A stretch of 24,301 nt of DNA from an uncultured Clostridia bacterium (GCA_948664205.1 CAPNDH010000019.1:1-24301); one strand, 5' to 3'. Numbered from the stretch's first letter, positions 13,886-22,551 are shown. The notes: a model not told the origin generated them from the sequence alone. Translations and numbers: made by a program.

Positions 13886-14352
13886 AAAACAATGAAAACA
13901 GAAATTGTGGATGTGGCTGTCCTATGAATAATAATTCTAATATGATTATAAATAATGGTGATCAAAACCCTATGGCTATGTCTGCTGCAATTGGAATGAA
14001 TACAGAAGGTTGTAATTGTTGCTGTGAAAAAAGACCTACTCCAAGTATTCCTATGTATTCTTATAACTTTACAAATGTTGAACCAGAAAAATGCCCTGTG
14101 CAAGAAGAAACACGTGAGGAAATGCTTCAAAATATACGTTGCTTAGGTTTTGCAGTTGTTGAACTTGCTGAATATTTAGATACTCATGTAGATGACGAAA
14201 AAGCTCTTTGTCTTCATAGAGAATATGCAACTAGATTACGTGATTTAAAAGATAAATATCAAAAGGTTTATGGACCTCTAACAATTAACTTCCCTTGTAA
14301 TAAGTGGAGATGGATTGAAGAGCCATGGCCATGGGAAAGGGGGAATTTTTAA
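13876..14352 (+). CDS. cotJB: spore coat protein CotJB with cysteine-rich N-terminus
   Basis: CotJB is a small coat protein of the CotJ complex. The family domain is C-terminal (about residues 78-158): EETREEMLQNIRCLGFAVVE, then HREYATRLRDLKDKY and GPLTINFPCNKWRWIEEPWP. The first 75 residues are an extension with Cys clusters (NCGCGCP, GCNCCCEKR) and an Asn/Met-rich stretch, making the protein about twice the usual length. The ATG at 13876 lies inside the end of cotJA behind GGAGAGGGG, and the stop overlaps the cotJC start as TAATG, so the three genes are translationally coupled. Confidence 0.93.
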   Translation: MLLENNENRNCGCGCPMNNNSNMIINNGDQNPMAMSAAIGMNTEGCNCCCEKRPTPSIPMYSYNFTNVEPEKCPVQEETREEMLQNIRCLGFAVVELAEYLDTHVDDEKALCLHREYATRLRDLKDKYQKVYGPLTINFPCNKWRWIEEPWPWERGNF

Positions 14353-14972
14353 TGTGGACTTATAATAAAGTATTACAATACCCAATTAATATAAAATGCC
14401 CAAATCCAAGACTTGCTAAGTTTATAATTAGCCAATATGGTGGACCTGACGGAGAACTTGCCGCTTCTTTAAGATATTTATCTCAAAGATTTGGTATGCC
14501 AGATCAAAATGCTAAAGCTATATTAAATGATGTTGGTACAGAAGAACTTGCTCACTTGGAAATGGTTGGAACAATAGTACACCAATTAACTGATGGAGTT
14601 TGCCCTGAAGAAATTGAAAAGGCTGGACTTGGAGCTTACTATACAGACCATGGTGTTGATGTATATCCTCAATCAGCTGCTGGCACTCCATTTACAGCTG
14701 CATATATTGCTGCAAAAGGTGACCCTATTGCTAACTTACAAGAGGACTTAGCTGCTGAGCAAAAAGCAAGAGCAACTTATGAAAAATTAATTGATTTGTG
14801 CAAAGATGACCCAGACGTTTTAGACCCACTTCGTTTCTTACGTCAAAGAGAAGTAGTTCACTTCCAAAGATTTGGTGAAGCTCTTCGTGGAGTTCAAGAC
14901 AAACTTGCTGAAAAGAAATTTTATATGGCAAATTGTTCTAAAAAAATGTGCAATGACAATGATAATTGTTAA
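14352..14972 (+). CDS. cotJC: spore coat protein CotJC, manganese-catalase family
   Basis: CotJC has the ferritin-like fold of manganese catalases and is placed in the spore coat. The 206-aa product begins MWTYNKVLQYPINIKCPNPR as the family does, which selects ATG 14352 (behind AAAGGGGG) over the open frame from 14325. The dimetal ligands are visible: GTEELAHLEM (E and H), AAEQKARATYEKL, and RQREVVHFQRFGE. The body is well conserved. The last 15 residues (MANCSKKMCNDNDNC) add three cysteines, in line with the Cys-rich tails of its partners CotJA and CotJB. A bidirectional terminator follows. Confidence 0.95.
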   Translation: MWTYNKVLQYPINIKCPNPRLAKFIISQYGGPDGELAASLRYLSQRFGMPDQNAKAILNDVGTEELAHLEMVGTIVHQLTDGVCPEEIEKAGLGAYYTDHGVDVYPQSAAGTPFTAAYIAAKGDPIANLQEDLAAEQKARATYEKLIDLCKDDPDVLDPLRFLRQREVVHFQRFGEALRGVQDKLAEKKFYMANCSKKMCNDNDNC

Positions 14973-14984
14973 AATTTTATAAAT

Positions 14985-15020
14985 AAAAAAAGTAGATACT
15001 TTTATTTGTATCTACTTTTT
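14985..15020. terminator. bidirectional terminator after cotJC
   Basis: Stem AAAAAGTAGATAC / GTATCTACTTTTT with an eight-base loop and A/T tracts on both sides, between convergent cotJC and the anchored cohesin gene. Confidence 0.92.
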
Positions 15021-15024
15021 CTTT

Positions 15025-15825
15025 TTACATTTTATTTATTTTTCTTATTCTAATATACAATACTATTGCTAATATTGCAAATAGTGCTATACCTGTAATT
15101 ACTAATGTTGTTGCAACTTCTTTATTTCCTGTTTTTGGTAATGTCTCATTTTTTATATTGTCATTTGGTTTTTTATTGTTGTTATTCATATTATTGTTTG
15201 CATTATTATTTGAATTATTGTTGTTATTATTACCATTACTATTGCTATTTCCACTGTTATTGTTTCCAGTATTGTTGTTATTGTTATTTCCGTTATTGTT
15301 TCCTGTATTATTGTTATTGCCATTGTTGTCTCCTGGGTTTTCGTTGTCTTCTCCGTTATTTGTTTTTATGGTTACTGTACTTTTTAAATCTCCTATTTTA
15401 ATGTCTTTTTTTCCATTTGAAGATGTTACATCTTTTAATGTAATTTCTACGTTTTCTTTATTTTCTACTTTTGCTTTAAAAGTAATTTTTAATACTGTCT
15501 GATTAGTTGTTGCATATTCTTCTTCTCTAAGAATTGACATTATTCCATTTTGCTTATTATATGAAGCTTTTTCCCAACCTTCTTGTTCTTCTATTTTTAC
15601 ATATTCTAAACTATTTTGGTCATACTCTAATACAGCACTTAATCCAAATATTCCTTTTTCATCTTGTATATCTGATAATACAACATTTATACTAACCTCT
15701 TGGTTTTTGGCTAATTGAGTTCTATCGGCTTGTAAACTTACTTTACATTCAGAAGCTGCATATACGTTACTTACCAAACATATTGTTAGCAATATACTTA
15801 AACTTAATGATATTATCTTTTTCAT
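15025..15825 (-). CDS. sortase-anchored cohesin protein
   Basis: This 266-aa protein should display one cohesin on the cell wall. It has a signal peptide (1-23, ending VYA), then a cohesin-like domain (about 27-155; GLSAVLEYDQNSLEYVKIEE, GW, later VLKITFKAKV and VTSSNGKKDIKIGDLKSTVTI). An Asn/Gly-only low-complexity linker (about 156-226) leads to a sorting signal: LPKTG (229-233), hydrophobic helix, RIRK tail. Cohesins bind dockerins in cellulosome-type assemblies. The cohesin closely resembles the one in the upstream 1255-aa protein (LEYD.N.LE...I.EQ.GW in both). The gene lies 21 bp downstream of that gene and is probably co-transcribed. A housekeeping sortase is required but not in the window. 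The partner dockerin is not proven. Confidence 0.85.
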   Translation of the reverse strand: MKKIISLSLSILLTICLVSNVYAASECKVSLQADRTQLAKNQEVSINVVLSDIQDEKGIFGLSAVLEYDQNSLEYVKIEEQEGWEKASYNKQNGIMSILREEEYATTNQTVLKITFKAKVENKENVEITLKDVTSSNGKKDIKIGDLKSTVTIKTNNGEDNENPGDNNGNNNNTGNNNGNNNNNNTGNNNSGNSNSNGNNNNNNSNNNANNNMNNNNKKPNDNIKNETLPKTGNKEVATTLVITGIALFAILAIVLYIRIRKINKM

Positions 15826-15846
15826 TTCTTCTCCTTTTTAAGTTTA

Positions 15847-18800
15847 TTATTCTAATGTTAGTGATCCTATACATATTAATTTAATTTGTGCTAAATCTGT
15901 TATTGTTATTTGATTATTTCCATCTAAATCTGCTGCTTTTAAATTTGCTCCTGTTAATATTTCTTTTCCAATATAGTGTAATTTTAATTGTGCTAAGTCT
16001 GTTATTGTTATTTCTCCATTTCCATCTAAGTCACCAGTTACTACTAATGTACGCTTTATTGTTTCTCCAACTTGTAATGTTGCACCTGTTACTATAAGGT
16101 CTTGTTCATTAAGAGTATTTCCTTCTTTGTCTTTTATTACTATATCTTTAGATGCATTTACTTTTGTTTTAAATTGACTAACTGTTGTTCCTGGAATTAT
16201 TCTTGAAATAAATTCCTCATCTATAATATATACATCTGAAGTAATTGTAGCTGGCACTTCTTGTATATCAATGTTAAGTTTTGCATCATTTGATGCTATA
16301 TCCTTTCCAGCATTACTTGCAACAATTTCTTTAACTTTTATTGTTGTATTTGTTGCTTCTGTTACAGAATCTTTTACTTTAAATTTTATTTTGAAAATAT
16401 CACTATTCTCAATTACATAGTTATCATTGTCTATAACAAACTTAAAGTTATTATCGTTAAATGCTCCTTGTATATCCCAACCATTTTGTTCTGTTATACT
16501 TATTCTTTCTAATATGTTTTTATCATATTCTAATTGTCCACCTAATGCAATTAGTCCTTTTGGTATATTTTCAAAGTCGTGAATATTTACTACTACTTCA
16601 AATTCTTGTCCTGCATATATTGAATTTTGAGTTGTTTTTGTTATTGTTGTTTCAAAACTTGATATTGTTACTCTGCAAGGTGTACTTTTAGTAACTGCAC
16701 TTACAGTATCAAGTGTTGATGTTACTTCTAATATATATTCTCCTGCATCTTCTTTATTAATATTTTTTATTTCTAATACTCTATTAGTTTTTCCTTCTAG
16801 TTTTTCTTCACCTTTATACCATTGATATGCTTGTATTCCTGGTGTTTCTGTTATTGTTGGTGTTATTTTTAGTGTTTGTTTTATAGTTGTTTCAATATTT
16901 TCTGGCATTGTTATTTGTGCTGGTACAGCTTCTGGTGTAACAGGAACTTCTTTTCTTTCTTCTTCTTTTTGTACAACTGCTTTTGCAATAAAGTTTGCAT
17001 TTACTATATTATTTGCATTTTGTACATCTTCATAGCTTACTACAATATCCATAGCATCTTTGTTTGTAATTTCTACTTTATTACCACAAACTGTTATAGA
17101 TTCTATTTCATACCCTTCATTTGCTTTGATGCTTAGGGTTTCGCTATCATTTTCTGAAAGTTTAATAATATTTGCATCATTTGGATTTTGGGTTGTGATT
17201 GTTCCACCTTCTGTTGCTGTTGCAATTATAGATTTATTTTGTGGCTCTATTGATGTTTGACTATTTTCTACGGCTGTAATAGCAAATGGGCTAAATGAAT
17301 CACATGTTATAATTAAACCATATTGTGTAACAATACATTCTATTTCTTCTACACCTATAATTTCTCCTATACCATTTCTTTTAAAATGATATGCTTTATA
17401 TGTTACGCCTTCGTCTTCTGGTCCATATCCTCCTGGGAATCCTACCTTTACCTTTACTTTATGTCCTGTTTTTACTACCTGCTTTTTACATACACTTAAT
17501 GTTATATTATAAGTTGAACTAGCTATAACTTTTTCTTCTTGTTCTTGTTGTTCAATTAATTCGTTCATTTTCTCTGTTTGTTTTTCTGTTGTTTTTGATG
17601 TTACAAGTGCTATTCTGTCTTTTAATTTTTCAGAAACATTTTCCCCATTTGATGTTTCCCATTCACTTGTAGAAAGATCTTCATTTTCAAGCAATGTTGG
17701 TTTACCATATATATCCCAATTTCCTTTATTTGTTATTGGGCACACACTTCTTGTTTCATTTTGAACAGCATATACTACAGGATTTGGAGCTTTTTTGCTA
17801 TTTTTACCTACTAAACCTGTAATATATATTATATAACATACATTATCGTCAGCAAACATTTTGCTAAATGTTATATCAAACTCTACAGTGTCTGTTCCAT
17901 TCCAAGTAATATTTTCTACTTTTGTATATTTATCACCCGTTACCTCATTACCTAAGCCTGATTTACATTCTAGTTTATATCCAATATCTTGCTCAGTAAT
18001 TCCTTCGCTTAACTCTAATTCTGTATGCCAAACAGCTTTTATATGATATGGTTTTTCACGTACCATAAGTGTAACACTTTGTGGAGGTGTTGCTGTTTTA
18101 ATATATGGAGGTGGTGTATATCCACTGTTTTCATTATAGATTTTATCTGTTTTTGCAATAATACTATTTTCGTCTCCTCTATATTTTAAATATTCAAAAT
18201 CTGTGTCAGATAGTCTTACAGAATTTACAGTTGTAGCTGCAAATTCCATATACATTGCCTGGTTTTCATATAAATTAAAATATTCTTCGTGGTCATCTAG
18301 TGCGTATACATCTGGTAATACATAGCACCATGGAGAAGTATTGAATGTATCTGTTTTAGGATCATACATATGATATCTTACTAGTATATATATTCCTTGT
18401 TCAATAGATTTAGCTGCTCCCATTCCCCTATAACTAACTTTAAATTCTGCAGAAGCAGTTTCTTCTGTTACTTGAGCATTTGGTCTATATGTTACAATAA
18501 GTCCATCTGCATTTGCTACATTGCTTGTTCCATAGCTTTCATCTTCTAATAATGGATATTCAAATTCATAATCTCCTGCAGCTTCTACAACACTATTTGC
18601 AAAGTGTCTGTCATTCATAATTATTTGTCCTGCTAAAAAATACTTCATCCCTTCAAATCCATCTAATCCATAAGAGTCAAATTTAAGTAAATAATCGCTT
18701 CTATCTTTTTGCTCTGGTGAATATACTTCTGGATCATCTTGTGTAGTATCTACTGCATACCATTTTTTTGTATTTTGTCTAGCTGTTGTTTCTTCTATTT

Positions 18801-19614
18801 GTACATAGTTCCACATATGTGCAACTGCTACTTCTCCTGAATATTGGTGAGCACCTTGTACAAGTATACAATTTATACCTAATTTATCTAATATTGTTTT
18901 AAAGGCTCTTGAATAACCTTCACATACACCTTGTTTCTTTATAAGTACTCCATAAGGTGTACCTAAAAATCCCTCATTTCCTTTATAACATGTGTCTTCT
19001 AGCCTATATGATACATTGTTAATTATTTCATCATGCACATATTTCATTTTTTCTACTTGTCTATTTTGTCCTTCTCTTATTTCAAGGTTATTAGCACCTT
19101 GCACAATTTCATTTACTCTAGCATTAAATTCTTCTATTGCGTTTTCTACTTGTTCTTGATTTGAAAATCCTTTTGTATAATAGTTTTCATTTCTACCAGA
19201 ACCAATATAAATGTGATATTTTCCATCAGCACTTTTTGTTGTTCTAAGTGTAAGTTTTGGAAAATCTACATAAAAAATTTCAGGATAATCCGCATAAAAT
19301 GCATATCTTGCTGCACTCATAGCTTTAGTTAATTCTGAATTTCCTTTTTTATACTCTTCAATTTGGTTATCTGTAAAATATTCCACAATATCATAATCTT
19401 GTGTTCCTGTTTTTAAGATACCTTCTACATACATGTTATATATCCCATTATAAATACTTTTTGCTGACTCATTAAGTTGTTGATAATGAAAATTATTTTC
19501 ATTTTGTGTTGTAACATTTTGTGCATAAACAAAACCATTAGCTAGAATGAAACTAACTTGTGATATAAAAAATATAGTTAGTATTATTCCTGCTATCGTC
19601 TTTTTCAATTTCAT
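15847..19614 (-). CDS. secreted transglutaminase-like protein with Ig-like, cohesin and dockerin domains
   Basis: This exported 1255-aa protein combines a catalytic module with both halves of a cohesin-dockerin pair. After a signal peptide (1-31), a transglutaminase/protease-like domain (about 190-300) shows the triad C231 (KKQGVCEGYSR), H266 (VAVAHMWNYV) and D289 (WYAVDTTQDD). Residues 370-790 hold unidentified beta-rich regions. A bacterial repeat-like domain (about 795-880), an Ig-like domain (about 898-986; YQWYKGEEKLEGK and EDAGEYILEV), a cohesin (about 990-1118), an X-like module (1122-1192) and a dockerin (1193-1252; GDLDGNGEITITDLAQLKL, ADLDGNNQITITDLAQ) follow. Proteolysis or crosslinking cannot be told apart from sequence. 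Having both modules, it could bridge the anchored cohesin encoded just downstream and a further dockerin protein such as the amidase. It contains no in-frame CGG. Confidence 0.87.
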   Translation of the reverse strand: MKLKKTIAGIILTIFFISQVSFILANGFVYAQNVTTQNENNFHYQQLNESAKSIYNGIYNMYVEGILKTGTQDYDIVEYFTDNQIEEYKKGNSELTKAMSAARYAFYADYPEIFYVDFPKLTLRTTKSADGKYHIYIGSGRNENYYTKGFSNQEQVENAIEEFNARVNEIVQGANNLEIREGQNRQVEKMKYVHDEIINNVSYRLEDTCYKGNEGFLGTPYGVLIKKQGVCEGYSRAFKTILDKLGINCILVQGAHQYSGEVAVAHMWNYVQIEETTARQNTKKWYAVDTTQDDPEVYSPEQKDRSDYLLKFDSYGLDGFEGMKYFLAGQIIMNDRHFANSVVEAAGDYEFEYPLLEDESYGTSNVANADGLIVTYRPNAQVTEETASAEFKVSYRGMGAAKSIEQGIYILVRYHMYDPKTDTFNTSPWCYVLPDVYALDDHEEYFNLYENQAMYMEFAATTVNSVRLSDTDFEYLKYRGDENSIIAKTDKIYNENSGYTPPPYIKTATPPQSVTLMVREKPYHIKAVWHTELELSEGITEQDIGYKLECKSGLGNEVTGDKYTKVENITWNGTDTVEFDITFSKMFADDNVCYIIYITGLVGKNSKKAPNPVVYAVQNETRSVCPITNKGNWDIYGKPTLLENEDLSTSEWETSNGENVSEKLKDRIALVTSKTTEKQTEKMNELIEQQEQEEKVIASSTYNITLSVCKKQVVKTGHKVKVKVGFPGGYGPEDEGVTYKAYHFKRNGIGEIIGVEEIECIVTQYGLIITCDSFSPFAITAVENSQTSIEPQNKSIIATATEGGTITTQNPNDANIIKLSENDSETLSIKANEGYEIESITVCGNKVEITNKDAMDIVVSYEDVQNANNIVNANFIAKAVVQKEEERKEVPVTPEAVPAQITMPENIETTIKQTLKITPTITETPGIQAYQWYKGEEKLEGKTNRVLEIKNINKEDAGEYILEVTSTLDTVSAVTKSTPCRVTISSFETTITKTTQNSIYAGQEFEVVVNIHDFENIPKGLIALGGQLEYDKNILERISITEQNGWDIQGAFNDNNFKFVIDNDNYVIENSDIFKIKFKVKDSVTEATNTTIKVKEIVASNAGKDIASNDAKLNIDIQEVPATITSDVYIIDEEFISRIIPGTTVSQFKTKVNASKDIVIKDKEGNTLNEQDLIVTGATLQVGETIKRTLVVTGDLDGNGEITITDLAQLKLHYIGKEILTGANLKAADLDGNNQITITDLAQIKLICIGSLTLE

Positions 19615-19666
19615 AAATTAATCCCCTCTTTCCTTTTTTAACAAATTTTGTATATAACATACATAT

Positions 19667-19695
19667 ATTATACCAAAAAATCATTACTATTTCAA
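19667..19695 (-). promoter_or_regulatory. promoter of the cohesin-dockerin operon
   Basis: On the minus strand TTGAAA (19690-19695) and TATAAT (19667-19672) are 17 bp apart, 52 bp before the ATG at 19614, which follows GGAAAGAGGGG. Confidence 0.75.
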
Positions 19696-19772
19696 GTGTT
19701 TAAGGGTTATTTTTGTATAAATAAAATCAGTATAAATTTAAAAATTTGTTTTAATAATTCTAAATTATAAAA

Positions 19773-19795
19773 GAGAATTCAAACTCTGAATTCTC
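19773..19795 (-). terminator. terminator of the 84-aa gene
   Basis: Stem GAGAATTC / GAATTCTC with a seven-base loop; the minus strand continues TTTTATAATTT. It lies 30 bp past the stop of the gene ending at 19826. Confidence 0.8.
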
Positions 19796-19825
19796 CTATT
19801 TTTATACTAATTTTCTTTTACTATA

Positions 19826-20080
19826 TTACAGTTCGAATATATTAGCCTTTAACATCATTTGGGAAATTTTTCTTTTTTCACTAAGTAGAATATCCCATCT
19901 ACTTGCTATTATACTTCTACCTTTTATATATTCTTGTGTAGGCTCTCCTAGAGTTTTGCATAATTGCTTTTGTAAGTCTACTTTGTTTGTATATACTGAT
20001 AACATTTTTTCTTTATATAATACATTTATTGTTGTTTCTGTTTCTGATTTGTTTATTTCTTTATATATCTTTTTTTCCAT
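19826..20080 (-). CDS. conserved-looking hypothetical protein, 84 aa
   Basis: I do not recognise the family. It is a small soluble protein with no signal or membrane segment. A beta-rich start (TETTINVLYKEKMLSVYTNK) precedes a helical part (LQKQLCKTLGEPTQEY) and an SRWDI / ANIFEL end. The ATG at 20080 follows GGGGAAAG, and a clear terminator follows, so it is a free-standing transcription unit separated from the sigma operon by another terminator (20117-20151). Codon use matches the neighbours. It contains no CGG. Real gene, unknown role. Confidence 0.75.
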   Translation of the reverse strand: MEKKIYKEINKSETETTINVLYKEKMLSVYTNKVDLQKQLCKTLGEPTQEYIKGRSIIASRWDILLSEKRKISQMMLKANIFEL

Positions 20081-20116
20081 AACTTTCCCCTATTATTTTT
20101 TTCTTAATATTATCAT

Positions 20117-20151
20117 AAAAGCAAGTAATTTTCAACTAATTACTTGCTTTT
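20117..20151 (-). terminator. terminator of the sigma factor operon
   Basis: Perfect stem AAAAGCAAGTAATT / AATTACTTGCTTTT with a seven-base loop and flanking A/T runs, nine bases past the stop of the 428-aa gene. Confidence 0.9.
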
Positions 20152-20159
20152 ATATTTTT

Positions 20160-21446
20160 TTATTTTAATTTTAAATCGTTTATATTCATATCTTTTATTC
20201 CAATATATACATCTCTATTTCCTGATAAAGTATGACATTTTATAATTGTATAGTTTTCATAGTGATATTCTATACTTCCTCCATCTTTATAAGTATCTCC
20301 TGTTATCTTTTTATCTTTTAAATCACTATTTGCTTTTGCTATAATTTCGTTCATTGTTATTTTATTTTCTAATAGTGCATTTCTTAATGAAGTTTCTTTT
20401 CCATTTATTAAAATGTTTACTGAGCCTTCATATGAATAAATATTATAGTCATATTTATTTGTTTCTGATTTATCTAAAATTTTATTTATTTTAGTATCTG
20501 TTTGTGGTTGTTTATCGTAAAAACGTATTTCAAAGTTTTCGGCAGATTTTAATTCTATTTTTATTGCATCTACTTTGGCTGGATAGCTTTCCATTACATA
20601 GCCTGTATATGTTACTTTTACATTTGTTCCTACTTGATATAAAGCATCATTATATTCTCCTAAACCAATAGATATTTTATCAGCTGTTTTTCGTATTTCT
20701 TCTCCTTCGTTTGGCTCTACTATAATGTAATTTTGTTTAGATTCTATTACTTTTCCATAGAAATATGATGAATTTGCTATTTCTACATTTGGTAAATAGC
20801 TACAAATATTTATTGAATCATATATTTTAGATTTAGAATCTACATATTGTATTTCTGCTGTTAATTCTAAACTAAGTTTAGTTTCTTCACATCCTTCTTG
20901 TAAAGCTATTGTATAAATTTCTCCTGGTATATCTTCATCTACTGTTATTTTTTGTTCTTCTGCAAACCTATCTCTTGTGTTATCTCTTTTTACTATATAT
21001 GTTGTTTTATTAACTTGCTTTCCACTTAAAATATATGTTTCGTCTTTTATTTTAAAGCCTATTTCAGTTATTATAGGGTCTCCTTCTCTTGTATACTCTA
21101 CTATTCTTATTGTATCTTCTTTTCTATTTTCAGTGTTTCCACCTGTATTTTTTATAAATTCATCTAATTTATTTTTGTTGTAAATTTTATTGTTAGCTAT
21201 AATAAAACATTCATCTTTTATTGCTTGCTGTAGTGAATATTGTTTTGGCAAGTTTTCTATTTCTACATTTTCTGTGTTATATAATTTTTCTGGTGGAGCA
21301 TACTTTTTACCCCAAGTACTAAATATTACAGGTTTATTGTTTTTCATATTATTATTATCTATTATGTATAAAATTCCTAAAGCAATTACAAATATTAAAA
21401 TTATTGAAATTATTATTGTTAATATTTTTTTATTCATTTTACTCAC
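20160..21446 (-). CDS. membrane-anchored DUF4362/DUF3221-like protein, partner of the sigma factor
   Basis: This 428-aa protein has a single N-terminal membrane helix (about residues 7-28) and a large extracellular part. Residues 68-160 match the DUF4362 pattern (YSLQQAIKDECFIIANNKIY, DTIRIVEYTREGDPIITEI, YIVKRDNTRDRF). Residues 225-300 resemble DUF3221, an OB-type domain (SYFYGKVIESKQNYIIVEPN, then SIGLGEYNDALYQVGTNVKV). The C-terminal 120 residues are a further alpha/beta region. It starts 14 bp after the sigma factor stop and shares its transcript. By position it could be a sensor or anti-sigma partner of the membrane-tethered sigma factor, but it has no cytoplasmic anti-sigma domain beyond about six residues, so a direct anti-sigma role is doubtful. 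Intact frame, no CGG. Confidence 0.78.
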   Translation of the reverse strand: MSKMNKKILTIIISIILIFVIALGILYIIDNNNMKNNKPVIFSTWGKKYAPPEKLYNTENVEIENLPKQYSLQQAIKDECFIIANNKIYNKNKLDEFIKNTGGNTENRKEDTIRIVEYTREGDPIITEIGFKIKDETYILSGKQVNKTTYIVKRDNTRDRFAEEQKITVDEDIPGEIYTIALQEGCEETKLSLELTAEIQYVDSKSKIYDSINICSYLPNVEIANSSYFYGKVIESKQNYIIVEPNEGEEIRKTADKISIGLGEYNDALYQVGTNVKVTYTGYVMESYPAKVDAIKIELKSAENFEIRFYDKQPQTDTKINKILDKSETNKYDYNIYSYEGSVNILINGKETSLRNALLENKITMNEIIAKANSDLKDKKITGDTYKDGGSIEYHYENYTIIKCHTLSGNRDVYIGIKDMNINDLKLK

Positions 21447-21460
21447 CTTTTACCTTTCTA

Positions 21461-22390
21461 TTATTTAGACGCTTTTTTCTTTAGGTTTTGTTGGTGTTTT
21501 CTAAAAATATGTGTAAATATTATTGTAATAATTAGTAATATACCGGAAAATCCTAGTATTCCTATATCATACATATTTATATTATTATTTTCTTCTTCTC
21601 TACTTTCTATAATTGTTTCTTCTTTTGTTTCATTTGTTTGTATATTTTCTTCGTTTGCCTTTTCATCTTCTATAACATTTTCTCTTGCATTAGGCATTTC
21701 TGCTTTTTGCATTTCGTTTTCATCTTTTTGCAAATTATTATTTTCTTCTTTAATTATTGGAGTTTCTATTTCTTTGTTTTCATATATACTAGATGCCTTT
21801 TTATTCATATTTACTTGTTTTTGTGTAACAAATAAAACAATTGTTATTATATATAGAGAAATACTACTTATTAGTGTTTCTATAGTATGTAAAGATTTAT
21901 AATACTTCCATTGCACTGTTCCTATTGGTATATTTAGTATTTGTGAAATTTCTTTGAATGATAGACTTGATAATATTTTTAATGATACTATTTCCTGTTC
22001 TTTTTCATTTAGTTTTGCAATTATTCTATTAAAAGTATCCTTTTCCATTATTTCATTTAATTCATTATTATCATTATTAATGTAGTATATATCTTCTAAA
22101 TTTAATGTAGTTTTTTGCTTTCGTAAAAAGTTTAAAGTTTCATTTTTTGTTATGGTATATAACCAACTTGCTTCATTACTTATTGGCAAATTATTGGTGT
22201 TCATGTTCCATATTTTTGCAAATACTATTTGAGTAACATCCTCGCTACTCTCTTTATTTTTTAATATAGAAAATGAAACACCATATACTAATTTGTTATA
22301 TTTTTCATACAATTTGTTAAATTCTTTTTCTTCTTTATTTGCTATTCCTTTAAAAATGTTGTGAAGCTCTTGTTTATTTATACTTTTCAT
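21461..22390 (-). CDS. ECF-type sigma factor with C-terminal transmembrane extension
   Basis: This 309-aa protein starts at ATG 22390 behind AGGAAGAA; the longer frame from 22456 has no ribosome binding site. Residues 10-75 are sigma region 2 (FNKLYEKYNKLVYGVSFSIL, SSEDVTQIVFAKIW, ASWLYTITKNETLNFLRKQK). Residues about 115-170 are region 4 with the helix-turn-helix (LSSLSFKEISQILNIPIGTV). It then carries a membrane helix (about 172-190), a long Glu/Asn-rich linker (about 195-270) and a second membrane helix (about 273-297) with a basic end. So the sigma domain is tethered on the cytoplasmic side and the acidic linker should be outside. Release by proteolysis is a plausible activation route, but this is inference. 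The partner gene follows after 14 bp. Confidence 0.88.
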   Translation of the reverse strand: MKSINKQELHNIFKGIANKEEKEFNKLYEKYNKLVYGVSFSILKNKESSEDVTQIVFAKIWNMNTNNLPISNEASWLYTITKNETLNFLRKQKTTLNLEDIYYINNDNNELNEIMEKDTFNRIIAKLNEKEQEIVSLKILSSLSFKEISQILNIPIGTVQWKYYKSLHTIETLISSISLYIITIVLFVTQKQVNMNKKASSIYENKEIETPIIKEENNNLQKDENEMQKAEMPNARENVIEDEKANEENIQTNETKEETIIESREEENNNINMYDIGILGFSGILLIITIIFTHIFRKHQQNLKKKASK

Positions 22391-22421
22391 TTTATTCTTC
22401 CTATTTTTATAGTTTTTGTTA

Positions 22422-22450
22422 ATATTATCATAAAGGTATATAATTATCAA
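22422..22450 (-). promoter_or_regulatory. candidate promoter of the sigma factor operon
   Basis: On the minus strand TTGATA (22445-22450) and TAATAT (22422-22427) are 17 bp apart, 31 bp before the ATG at 22390. The start at 22456 would lie upstream of this promoter, supporting the shorter reading. Confidence 0.5.
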
Positions 22451-22472
22451 TTGCATATAATTATTCCTTATA

Positions 22473-22508
22473 TTATTTAGACACTTTTTCTTTTAAGTTT
22501 TGTTGGTA
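22473..22508 (-). pseudogene. remnant of a duplicated sigma gene 3' end
   Basis: On the minus strand this segment reads as YQQNLKEKVSK followed by a stop, nearly the same as the end of the sigma gene (HQQNLKKKASK). About 31 of 36 bases match 21465-21500. The rest of the duplicated gene is absent. It lies between the ychF terminator and the sigma promoter, so it is a leftover of tandem duplication or of recombination between paralogues. Confidence 0.7.
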
Positions 22509-22509
22509 A

Positions 22510-22550
22510 AATTCAAAAATAATCACCTTTGTAGGCGATTATTTTTGAAT
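22510..22550 (-). terminator. terminator of ychF
   Basis: Stem ATTCAAAAATAATC(A/G)CC pairing with GGCGATTATTTTTGAAT, six-base loop, A/T tracts on both sides, immediately after the ychF stop. Confidence 0.85.
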
Positions 22551-22551
22551 T

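Noticed and set aside
15105..15502. Long plus-strand frames opposite the cohesin gene
   Set aside because: They are antisense shadows of the Asn-rich linker, with no ribosome binding site and only Leu/Tyr/Cys-rich content.
15025..19614. Cellulosome for plant fibre breakdown
   Set aside because: Cohesin and dockerin modules are present, but no glycoside hydrolase or carbohydrate-binding module is encoded in the window; the catalytic domains are transglutaminase-like and amidase.
22390..22456. Longer N-terminus of the sigma factor
   Set aside because: No ribosome binding site precedes the ATG at 22456, the likely promoter lies inside this extension, and sigma region 2 alignment fits the ATG at 22390.
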